Shown: positions 14,385-20,948 of the stretch, in pieces
How the letters are laid out: every line of letters starts with the position of its first letter
Numbering within the stretch: position 1 is the first letter of the stretch
Source of the DNA: Desulfuromonadales bacterium
Lineage (GTDB): Bacteria; Desulfobacterota; Desulfuromonadia; Geobacterales; Pseudopelobacteraceae
NCBI GenBank assembly: GCA_015688915.1
Contig: JAATGX010000075.1
Coordinates: 1 to 23,702 of the forward strand
DNA: 23,702 bases
Direction of reading: 5' to 3'
Notes under the pieces: generated by a model
What the model was told of the DNA's origin: nothing
Database searches by the model: none
Seen by the model: the letters and a program-made list of their open reading frames with translations, nothing else
Position numbers and translations under genes: made by a program

Positions 14385-15281
14385 CTAAAAATACCGGCGT
14401 GCGCCGACGAAGCGTTTCTCGAAATAGCTTTCGTCCACGGTCGAAACCCTGATGTCTTCGCCTCGACGCGGTGCATGCACGAATCTGCCGCCGCCCACGT
14501 AGATGCCGACGTGGTTGATCTGGTCATCCGAAGAGCCGAAGAATACCAGGTCACCGTCGCGCAGGTCGTCTTTGCCGACCGGTTCGCCGGCCTTGAACTG
14601 GTCTCGGGACGTGCGCGGGATGCTCATGCCGCACAGGTTGAACACCGCCCGGACAAAGCCGCTGCAATCCATGCCGTCCACCACGTTGTTGCCGCCCCAC
14701 TGGTAGGGGATGCCCACGAAACGCTCGGCGGTGCGGGCCGCAATGGCGCCCATATCCTTGTTGTCCCGCGATGCATTCTGTCGGGGTTTTTCAAGGGCGC
14801 TGCCCCCCTTGCCCTTGTGGCTGACCGCCGGTTCTTTACCCGTATCCGGGGGTGAAGTCCCGGACGGCGCCTTGATCTCTTCCGGCCGTGGCTTCTGCCA
14901 CCCCGGCTCCCTGGGCCGGGCAAAGACGACCTCGTTGGGCGGGGCAACGTAGTACGATGTGATCACGTGATCGGCAACCAGTTTCCGGGCCACGGCCCTG
15001 GCTTTGTCCCTGGTGGAGAAGTCGCCGAAACGCACGGCATATATGCCGTTGTCTTTGCGGAAATAGAAGGCCTCGATTCCCTTTCTCTGAAGCATGTCAG
15101 TGAATCGTTCCGCATTTTTCACATCGGAGAAGGCGCCCATCTGAATGGCATAACCGAGGCGGCTGATGGCGGGGCGCTCTGTCACGCTTCCCTGCGCCGC
15201 CAGGAACAGGAACATGGCGCCAAGGAGGAAGGATATATGTGGTCTGATATGATGTGGCATTGTCAAAGGTTGTCGTGGCAT
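14385..15281 (-). CDS. SPOR-domain NlpC/P60 peptidoglycan endopeptidase
   Basis: 298 residues. A hydrophobic N-terminal export signal (ISFLLGAMFLFLAAQ) is followed by a SPOR domain (about 43-115: YAIQMGAFSDVKNAERFTDML, YAVRFGDFSTRDKA), then a Pro/Lys-rich linker and a C-terminal NlpC/P60 domain. The catalytic triad is visible: Cys206 in DCSGFV, His257 in INHVGIYV, His269 in FVHAPRRG. Such enzymes cut gamma-D-Glu-diamino acid bonds in cell-wall peptides, and SPOR domains bind denuded glycan at the septum. A role in wall turnover or cell separation is therefore likely. The start is uncertain: neither ATG 15281 nor ATG 15260 has a good ribosome binding site. The SPOR domain being N-terminal to the enzyme is less common than the reverse. 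Confidence 0.9.
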   Translation of the reverse strand: MPRQPLTMPHHIRPHISFLLGAMFLFLAAQGSVTERPAISRLGYAIQMGAFSDVKNAERFTDMLQRKGIEAFYFRKDNGIYAVRFGDFSTRDKARAVARKLVADHVITSYYVAPPNEVVFARPREPGWQKPRPEEIKAPSGTSPPDTGKEPAVSHKGKGGSALEKPRQNASRDNKDMGAIAARTAERFVGIPYQWGGNNVVDGMDCSGFVRAVFNLCGMSIPRTSRDQFKAGEPVGKDDLRDGDLVFFGSSDDQINHVGIYVGGGRFVHAPRRGEDIRVSTVDESYFEKRFVGARRYF

Positions 15282-15524
15282 GAATTTTCAGGATTGGCTG
15301 CAGATAGTATCCATAATTGAGCTCCCGGAGTAAAGAACTTTTTCCATCAACATGAGGGCCGGTTCCGGTTCCTCATGTGCCGGAACTCGTGGTGGGGAAG
15401 AGCATATTTTCGCCCTTTGATGTGTTAAAGTTATTTACAGAAAAGATGGTATGATTTATTCTGGTTAACAGAGGAGATTTATATTAATCAGGTTTGTGTG
15501 TGTTTCGTGGGATAAAGTGGGGTA
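15282..15524. other. Divergent intergenic region with a short dyad
   Basis: About 240 bases between divergent genes. It contains ACATGAGG (15350-15357) and its complement CCTCATGT (15371-15378) around a CCGG-TT-CCGG core. AT-rich sequence follows, including a TATGAT at 15450-15455 that has no matching -35 box at normal spacing. It must hold the promoters for both flanking genes; I cannot place them firmly. Confidence 0.4.
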
Positions 15525-15965
15525 ATGGCGATGACTTCAGAGGGAGTTTCCATAACGGCAGATTCGGCTGTGCCGCTTTCGTCCGTGGCTGCCGCCGTTC
15601 AAACGGGGCAGGGGAAGGATACTGCCGTTGCTGCGGCAGCGGAGTCTGTGGACAAAGCGACGGATAAAGCGGCTGCGGCTGCTCCCGTCGATACGGTCGT
15701 GATCTCGGATCAGGTGCAGAAGGCGGATCAGGAGCCCCGCAAGGAAGAGGTCGTCAACAGGGAGACCGACCGGCAGGTCAGCAAACAGGGATCCGGGGGG
15801 AGGACAATGGGCCATGTCCTCTTTGTGTATAATCTGCGGGGTGATTTGCGGATCAGGTTCATGGACAGCAAAAACATGCTGATCTACCAGATTCCGCCGG
15901 TCATGGTGGCAAAGACCATGGACCTGATGAGCCAGTTCGCTACTGCGGTGAACACAAGAGCCTGA
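15525..15965 (+). CDS. FlaG-domain protein
   Basis: 146 residues. The N-terminal ~95 residues are Ala/Val/Asp/Lys-rich and probably disordered. The C-terminal ~50 form a FlaG-like domain: HVLFVYNLRGDLRIRFMDSKNMLIYQIPPVMVAKTMDLM, where the pattern (beta strands, D-x-x-x-x-x-I-x-Q-I-P-P, then an amphipathic helix) is the FlaG hallmark. FlaG proteins affect flagellar filament length or assembly, but no other flagellar gene lies in the window, so this is an orphan copy. GTGGGG before the first ATG is too close to it but well spaced for the second ATG at 15531, which may be the true start. A strong terminator follows. Confidence 0.75.
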   Translation: MAMTSEGVSITADSAVPLSSVAAAVQTGQGKDTAVAAAAESVDKATDKAAAAAPVDTVVISDQVQKADQEPRKEEVVNRETDRQVSKQGSGGRTMGHVLFVYNLRGDLRIRFMDSKNMLIYQIPPVMVAKTMDLMSQFATAVNTRA

Positions 15966-16014
15966 GTTTTTGCATGGTTTGGCTATTCACCCGCTGCGGT
16001 TTCATGTTTCATAA

Positions 16015-16056
16015 AAAAATCGCCCCTCGAAATGGATTATTCGGGGGGCGATTTTT
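16015..16056. terminator. Strong bidirectional intrinsic terminator
   Basis: AAAAATCGCCCC (16015-16026) pairs perfectly with GGGGCGATTTTT (16045-16056), with four more inner pairs and a 10-base loop. The A and T tracts on each side give a U tail in either direction. It ends the FlaG gene on the plus strand and prfB, which stops at 16077, on the minus strand. Confidence 0.9.
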
Positions 16057-16076
16057 GCTTTTCAGGTACAGCGTTT

Positions 16077-17196
16077 CTAATCCACATCCTTCACATCGCG
16101 GCGCACCCCCATCAGGTAGGCCACCACGAAATCCTCCAGCGCCCCGTCCAGTACGGCGTCCGGATTGCCCGATTCAACACCGGTCCGCAGATCCTTGACC
16201 ATCTTGTAGGGGTGCAGGACATAGGAGCGGATCTGGCTGCCCCAGCCGATCTCCTTTTTCTCGCCGGCGATCTCGGAAGCCTTGGCGTTGCGCTCCGCCA
16301 TCTCCCGCTCGTACAACTTGGCGCGCAGCACCTTCATGGCGGTTGCCTTGTTGAGGTGCTGGCTCCGCTCGGTCTGGCAGGCCACTACGATATTGGTTGC
16401 CAGGTGGGTGATGCGCACGGCCGAGTCGGTCGTGTTGACGTGCTGGCCGCCGGCGCCGCTGGAACGGTAGGTGTCGATCCGCAGATCCGATTCGGCGATC
16501 TTTATGTCGATATCCTCTTCCTCGATCTCGGGAAAGACGAAGACCGAAGCGAACGAGGTGTGGCGGCGGGCATTGCTGTCAAAGGGCGAAATCCTCACCA
16601 GGCGATGAATACCCGCCTCGGCCTTCACATAGCCGTAGGCATATTCTCCCACCACGTTGAAGGTCACCGACTTGATCCCGGCTTCGTCGCCGGTCTGGAT
16701 CTCGGTGATGGCGGTTTTCCATCCCTTTTTCTCGCAGTAGCGCAGATACATGCGCAGGAGCATCTCGGCCCAGTCCTGGGATTCGGTGCCGCCCGCGCCC
16801 GAATTGATTGAAACGAAGCACGAGTTGCGGTCATGGTCGCCGGATAGCATGCGCTGGAACTCGGCCGCCTCGACCTCCCGCAGCAGCCGTTCGTTCATTT
16901 CATGAACTTCTGCCAGGGTGCTTTCGTCCAGGGCCTCCGCGCCCAATTCGATCATCACCCGCACATCCTCCAACTGACGTACGAGTGCATCCCACATCTG
17001 GACGACCTTTTCAAGGGTGGTGCGCCTTTTCAGGATCTCCTGCGATCTTCCGGCGTCATCCCAAAAGTCAGGGGCAACCATGGTGGCTTCGATCTCCTGG
17101 ATCGATTCCCGTTTGGTTTCTATGTCAAAGAGACCCCCGGAGTTTGGCGATACGCTCTTCAAGGTCGTTCATACGGGCAATTTCTTCACGGTACAT
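16077..17196 (-). CDS. prfB: Peptide chain release factor 2, with programmed +1 frameshift
   Basis: Release factor 2 ends translation at UGA and UAA. Translation starts at ATG 17196 (ribosome binding site GAGGAG seven bases before), runs 23 codons (MYREEIARMNDLEERIAKLRGSL) and meets an in-frame TGA at 17127-17125. A +1 shift on CTT-TGA-C continues in the frame DIETKRES to the stop at 16077, giving 372 residues, the normal RF2 length. The tripeptide SPF (in RISPFDSN) that reads UGA and the catalytic GGQ (249-251, in SGAGGQHVN) are both present. It lies last in the minus-strand run, separated from lnt by a palindromic repeat, and probably has its own promoter. Confidence 0.96.
17124..17138 (-). 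promoter_or_regulatory. prfB programmed frameshift site
   Basis: On the minus strand the order is GGGGG (17138-17134), TCT, CTT, TGA, C (17124). The G run acts as an internal Shine-Dalgarno-like site three bases before the slippery CTT, followed by TGA-C, the classical arrangement by which low RF2 favours the shift and raises RF2 synthesis. Confidence 0.93.
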
Positions 17197-17232
17197 GGGT
17201 TACTCCTCGATAAGTAATGTAATGGATAACTT

Positions 17233-17350
17233 CTGCCACAGAGACACTGAGACACAGAGAACGTCAAGACAAAAGCGGCACCAGGGAGAAATATACCGGA
17301 TTGCCGACCTCAGAAAGCATATCAAGCTTTTCTCTGTGTCTCCGTGGCAG
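17233..17350. repeat. Inverted repeat of the CACAGAGACACAGAG type
   Basis: The left arm begins CTGCCACAGAGACA and ends CACAGAGAA (17233-17261). The right arm 17330-17350 is the complement of CTGCCACGGAGACACAGAGAA. The arms match over 21 bases with one mismatch if an 8-base direct duplication (CTGAGACA) in the left arm is set aside. They enclose about 68 bases. It fills the gap between lnt and prfB. Short palindromic elements with this sequence flavour occur in many copies in some Geobacter-like genomes and yield spurious small proteins; from this window alone only one copy is seen. Confidence 0.7.
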
Positions 17351-17353
17351 GTG

Positions 17354-18913
17354 TTATCTGTGTTTTCTCTGCCGGAACCACGCCAGCCCCACGATACCCG
17401 CGCTCAACAGGACGCAGAGCCAGGCCGGGGCATCGCCGATCTTCAGATACAGGGAATCTCCACTGCCCGGCCTGATCTCTCCGGTGAGAAAACCCTCCAC
17501 GAACAGGCCGGTCATGGTGCGGATGTGGCCGTTCTGATCGACGATGGCCGTAATTCCGGTATTGGCGGCACGCACCAGGGGGGTGCGGGTTTCCACGGCC
17601 CGGAACACGGTGATGGAAAGATGTTGGTAGGGGGCCGATGAGCGGCCGAACCAGGCGTCATTGGTGATATTCACCAGAATGCGCGCCCCGTTGCGGACAT
17701 ACTCCCGGGCCAACTCCGGAAAGATCCCCTCATAGCAGACCAGCAGGCCGGCCCGGGTCCGGCCGACGTCGAGCGGAGTGGCGTGCTCGCCGGGTGAGAA
17801 GTCGCCGATACCGGCCACAATCCTGTTGATGAAGGGAAGGAAGCGGCCCAGGGGCACATATTCTCCCAACGGCACCAGATGCATCTTGTCACCCCTGCCG
17901 ATGGTCTCGCCGTTGGGGGCAATGACAAAGGCGCTGTTGAGGATGGTATTCTTGCCGTTGCGCAGTTCGTGGGCCGGGCTGCCGAGGAGCAGGTAGATAT
18001 TCAGCTCACGCGCCAACGCCCTGATCCGTTCAGCCAGGACCGGTTCATCCTGGAAGAAGAAGGGGACGGCGCTTTCCGGCCAAACCGCCAGATCCGCACC
18101 CCCTTTGGCCGCTTCCCTGGTCAGCCGGTCGTAGACCGCGATCGTCCTGTCCCGGAAGTCGGGGCTCCATTTCACGTCCTGGGGGATATTGCCCTGAATC
18201 ATGGCCGCCCGTAGCGGCTTCGCGACCGTCGCCTCCGGTTTGTTGAGACGATTGAATCCGTAAACGAGTGTCGCGATGAGGGCAATGAGCAGCAGCATGG
18301 CGCTCTTGAACGGATAGCGGACACCGGCCCCCGAGACTGCCCGCAGGACGCGGTAGAGTACCACGTTGGCCAGCACGATCAGCAGGGTGATGCCATAGAC
18401 GCCGGTGATGTCGGCAATCTGGATCAGGGGCAGGATACGGTACTGCGAGTGCCCCAGCATGGCCCAGGGAAAACCCGACAGCAGGAAGGAACGGATGAAG
18501 TCGAAGGCCACCCAGGCCACGGGCAGGGTAAAGGCCGTCTTGACGCCGACCTGTTCCCCCAGGCGCGCCACCAGGGTGGTCAGGCCGTAGAACATGGCCA
18601 GCCAGGCCACCAGCATCAGGAAGATCGTGACACTGACCGCCCAGGGCATGTGGCCGTAGTGGATGACCACGATATTGATCCAGTACAGGATGATGACGTA
18701 GGCGCTGAAACCGCAGGTGAAGCCGATGCGGAAGGCCGTGCGGGAGGACGCGCCTTCAAGCGCGATCAGCAGGGGGATCAGTGCAACCCAGGCCAGAAAC
18801 GACAGGCCTGCGTTGGGAAAGGAGAGGGCGATCAATACGCCGGATACGACGGCCCAAAGCCCGGCCCGGTCAAACAATGGCAGCAGGTGTGTACGCAGGG
18901 ACAGGTTCGTCAC
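17354..18913 (-). CDS. lnt: Apolipoprotein N-acyltransferase
   Basis: 519 residues. Lnt adds the third acyl chain to the N-terminal cysteine of lipoproteins in the inner membrane. Six to eight N-terminal membrane helices (for example FLAWVALIPLLIALEG) are followed by a periplasmic carbon-nitrogen hydrolase domain whose Glu-Lys-Cys triad is visible: Glu280 in VWPESAVPFF, Lys343 in GDKMHLVPLGEY, Cys393 in VCYEGIFPEL. These closely match the spacing in the E. coli enzyme. A last membrane helix ends the protein. The start is GTG at 18913, overlapping the stop of the upstream CBS gene (GTGA), so they are coupled. The lipoproteins at 4479 and 5550 are examples of its likely substrates. Confidence 0.95.
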   Translation of the reverse strand: MTNLSLRTHLLPLFDRAGLWAVVSGVLIALSFPNAGLSFLAWVALIPLLIALEGASSRTAFRIGFTCGFSAYVIILYWINIVVIHYGHMPWAVSVTIFLMLVAWLAMFYGLTTLVARLGEQVGVKTAFTLPVAWVAFDFIRSFLLSGFPWAMLGHSQYRILPLIQIADITGVYGITLLIVLANVVLYRVLRAVSGAGVRYPFKSAMLLLIALIATLVYGFNRLNKPEATVAKPLRAAMIQGNIPQDVKWSPDFRDRTIAVYDRLTREAAKGGADLAVWPESAVPFFFQDEPVLAERIRALARELNIYLLLGSPAHELRNGKNTILNSAFVIAPNGETIGRGDKMHLVPLGEYVPLGRFLPFINRIVAGIGDFSPGEHATPLDVGRTRAGLLVCYEGIFPELAREYVRNGARILVNITNDAWFGRSSAPYQHLSITVFRAVETRTPLVRAANTGITAIVDQNGHIRTMTGLFVEGFLTGEIRPGSGDSLYLKIGDAPAWLCVLLSAGIVGLAWFRQRKHR

Positions 18914-19770
18914 TCGTCACCCTGTGTTTCGCCGTTGGCGCCGCCGCTCAGGCGGGCGACGCAGACCTTTTTGATCTTTCGTTCATCGGCATCGAGGATG
19001 GTCAGGTGCAGCCCGGCGCCATTGACCTCGTCGCCGGCGGCCGGGATCTTGCCAGTCAGATGAAAGATGAGGCCACCGATGGTATCGAATTTGTCGCGCT
19101 CGATTTCCATCTCAAAGTATTTTTCCAGGTCCTCCACCGGCATGCTGGCGTCAGCGGTGATCGATCCGTCGGCATTGACCTCGAAGAGCGCCTCCTCCTG
19201 GTCGTATTCGTCCTGGATGTCGCCCACGATCTGCTCCAGCAGGTCTTCGATGGTGATCAGGCCCGAGGTGCCGCCGTATTCGTCGATGACGATGGCCAGA
19301 TGGACCCGTTTGCGCTTGAATTCCTGGAGCAGTTGCTCCAGGTTTTTGGTTTCGGGGATAAAATAGGGGGGGCGCATGATCTTGCGCACCCGTATCTGCG
19401 CCTGGTCCTCGCCCCAGCATTTCAGCAGATCCTTGGCATAGAGCAGGCCAACGACGTTGTCGATGGTGGCTTCGTAGACCGGGATGCGGGAATGGCCGCA
19501 GGTGATGATGGTTTCCAGCAGCTCACGTACGCTGGCCTCGACCGGGACGCACGCCATATCGGTACGGGGCACCATGACCTCGCGTACCACGGTGGTGCGC
19601 AGGGAGAAGATCGAGCGGATCATCTCGCTCTCCTCCTCATTCACCAGACCCTCTTCCTCGCCGGCCTCGATCAGGTCGTGAATCTCATCCGTCGTAATCT
19701 TCTTGCGACCGGTCAGGAAACGCCCGACCAGGTCGAGAATTCCCGACGTTATACCTCCGCCTTCATCCAA
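18910..19770 (-). CDS. CorC/YbeX-type CBS-pair protein
   Basis: 286-residue cytoplasmic protein of the HlyC/CorC family without the membrane domain. N-terminal acidic helices (DEIHDLIEAGEEEGLVNEEESEMI) lead into two CBS domains (from VREVMVPRTDMACVP, about residue 63, to ITIEDLLEQIVGDIQDEYD, about 185), then a transporter-associated CorC domain (ADGSITADASMPVEDLEKYF to the end). CBS pairs bind adenine nucleotides; the family has been linked to magnesium/cobalt efflux and, for YbeX next to ybeY, to ribosome metabolism. The start is TTG at 19770 with GGAGGAG upstream; an ATG one base off is in another frame. It sits 15 bases after the DgkA-PAP2 gene and is coupled to lnt, the usual ybeY-ybeX-lnt order with one gene inserted. 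Confidence 0.9.
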   Translation of the reverse strand: MDEGGGITSGILDLVGRFLTGRKKITTDEIHDLIEAGEEEGLVNEEESEMIRSIFSLRTTVVREVMVPRTDMACVPVEASVRELLETIITCGHSRIPVYEATIDNVVGLLYAKDLLKCWGEDQAQIRVRKIMRPPYFIPETKNLEQLLQEFKRKRVHLAIVIDEYGGTSGLITIEDLLEQIVGDIQDEYDQEEALFEVNADGSITADASMPVEDLEKYFEMEIERDKFDTIGGLIFHLTGKIPAAGDEVNGAGLHLTILDADERKIKKVCVARLSGGANGETQGDE

Positions 19771-19785
19771 CTGGGTTCTCCTCCG

Positions 19786-20418
19786 TTATGCACCGAATAG
19801 TTTGAATAACACAAGCACGATCAGGGTAATGCCGGCACCGATCAATGAACCGACCAGCACTTCGGCCATGGTATGGATCCGCATCAGGAGCCGCGAGTGG
19901 CTGACCATCACCGCCAGGGCGATGGAGAGCACCGAGATGAGCGGATCGCGGGTATTGAGCGAAACCGCCGTGGCAATGGAGAACGCCACCGCCGCATGAC
20001 CGCTGGGCACACCGCCCCGAAGGGGCGTACCTTTGCCGGTCAGGCCCTTGACCATGATAACGACGATGGTAACGATCAGGATGGATATTACCGTACCCAG
20101 GTCAGATGGGGTACCGAACATGGCAAGCGCCTTTCCGTAGAGTGGGAGTACATACCTGGCCAGGATCAGGTAGCCCATGATGGCCGCGCCCATGGCGGCC
20201 ACCAGCACCGCGCCGGCGGCCGTATCCTTGGCGACCTTGGCCAGGGGGTGGTAGGCGGGTGAAACGAGGTCCACCACCGCCTCCACTGCCGTGTTGAGCA
20301 GTTCCGCGAACAGTACGAACAGGATCGAGATCGCCAGCAGGGCGAATTCGATGGGCGTCACCCGCAGGAAGAGCGCCATCAACAAGACCAGTGCGGCCGA
20401 GATGAAGTGGTTGCGCAT
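19786..20418 (-). CDS. DgkA-type lipid kinase fused to PAP2 phosphatase, 5' end probably further upstream
   Basis: From the first ATG (20418) the frame gives 210 residues. The first ~105 are a DgkA/undecaprenol-kinase domain: RNHFISAALV, AELLNTAVEAVVDLV with the catalytic glutamates, and YHPLAKVAKDTAAGAVL. The rest is a PAP2 phosphatase: a weak first motif near KGTPLRGG, then PSGHAA, and SRLLMRIHTMAEVLVG with the catalytic His. Kinase action on undecaprenol and phosphatase action on undecaprenyl diphosphate would both yield the carrier lipid phosphate. The frame is open for 37 codons before the ATG and encodes the normal DgkA N-terminus there (KPDRFIDSVNCAIEGI, then HAVRAEKH), yet has no ATG, GTG or TTG. 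An ATT at 20526-20524, 8 bases after AAGGAG, is one possible start. Confidence 0.85.
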   Translation of the reverse strand: MRNHFISAALVLLMALFLRVTPIEFALLAISILFVLFAELLNTAVEAVVDLVSPAYHPLAKVAKDTAAGAVLVAAMGAAIMGYLILARYVLPLYGKALAMFGTPSDLGTVISILIVTIVVIMVKGLTGKGTPLRGGVPSGHAAVAFSIATAVSLNTRDPLISVLSIALAVMVSHSRLLMRIHTMAEVLVGSLIGAGITLIVLVLFKLFGA

Positions 20419-20474
20419 GTGCTTCTCGGCGCGGACCGCGTGGATAATCCCCTCGATGGCGCAATTGACCGAAT

Positions 20475-20948
20475 CTATGAACCGGTCGGGTTTAGCAACA
20501 ACCCTTCCTTCTTCAGAATCCTGAATAGCTCACGCTCCTTGTGCTCCATTTTTCTGGCCTCCGCTTCGCCGCTGCGTTCATGGTCATACCCGCACAGGTG
20601 AAGGATGCCGTGCAGCAGCAGGAAACAGAGCCGCTCGAAAGGTTCCATCCCGCCGGCTTCGGCCTCCCGTGCGGCGGTATCGGCCGAAATGATCACATCG
20701 CCCAGGGCATGGGGCGTGACCTCGCCCCAGTCTCCCTCCCGAAGGGAAAAGGAGATGACGTTGGTGGCATGGTCCCGGGCCAGATAATCGCGGTTGACAC
20801 GGCGGATGGTCCGGTCGCCGACGATGGAGACGGACAACTCCGTCTCCTCAGGACATCCCAAGGCGCTTAAGATCCTCGCCGCCACTTTTTTTAGCCTGCT
20901 GGTCCCGATCGGGAGCTTTCTCTGGCGGTTGTTCAGCAGTATCTGCAC
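20475..20948 (-). CDS. ybeY: Endoribonuclease YbeY
   Basis: 157 residues from GTG 20948, or 162 from TTG 20963. YbeY is a zinc endoribonuclease acting in 16S rRNA 3'-end maturation and ribosome quality control. The zinc motif is intact: LLHGILHLCGYDHE, with three histidines. Upstream are SVSIVGDRTIRRVNRDYLARDHATNVISFSLRE and HALGDVIIS, all family segments. I prefer GTG 20948 because the conserved part starts at once (VQILLNNRQRK) and GGGGG lies 8 bases before; TTG has no ribosome binding site. Either start lies inside the 3' end of the 7TM-HD gene, an overlap of at least 101 bases in another frame. The stop overlaps the inferred N-terminal coding of the DgkA-PAP2 gene. Confidence 0.93.
   Translation of the reverse strand: MQILLNNRQRKLPIGTSRLKKVAARILSALGCPEETELSVSIVGDRTIRRVNRDYLARDHATNVISFSLREGDWGEVTPHALGDVIISADTAAREAEAGGMEPFERLCFLLLHGILHLCGYDHERSGEAEARKMEHKERELFRILKKEGLLLNPTGS

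Noticed and set aside
13602..14855. 417-codon plus-strand frame opposite DUF1015 and the peptidase
   Set aside because: Crosses the boundary of two real minus-strand genes and has no family resemblance.
15426..15451. Possible flagellar sigma-28 promoter before the FlaG-domain gene
   Set aside because: TAAAGTT is present, but the -10 element at the right distance matches the consensus poorly.
16808..17641. 277-codon plus-strand frame including a DTETQR-type segment
   Set aside because: That segment is translation of the palindromic repeat, and the rest is antisense to prfB and lnt.
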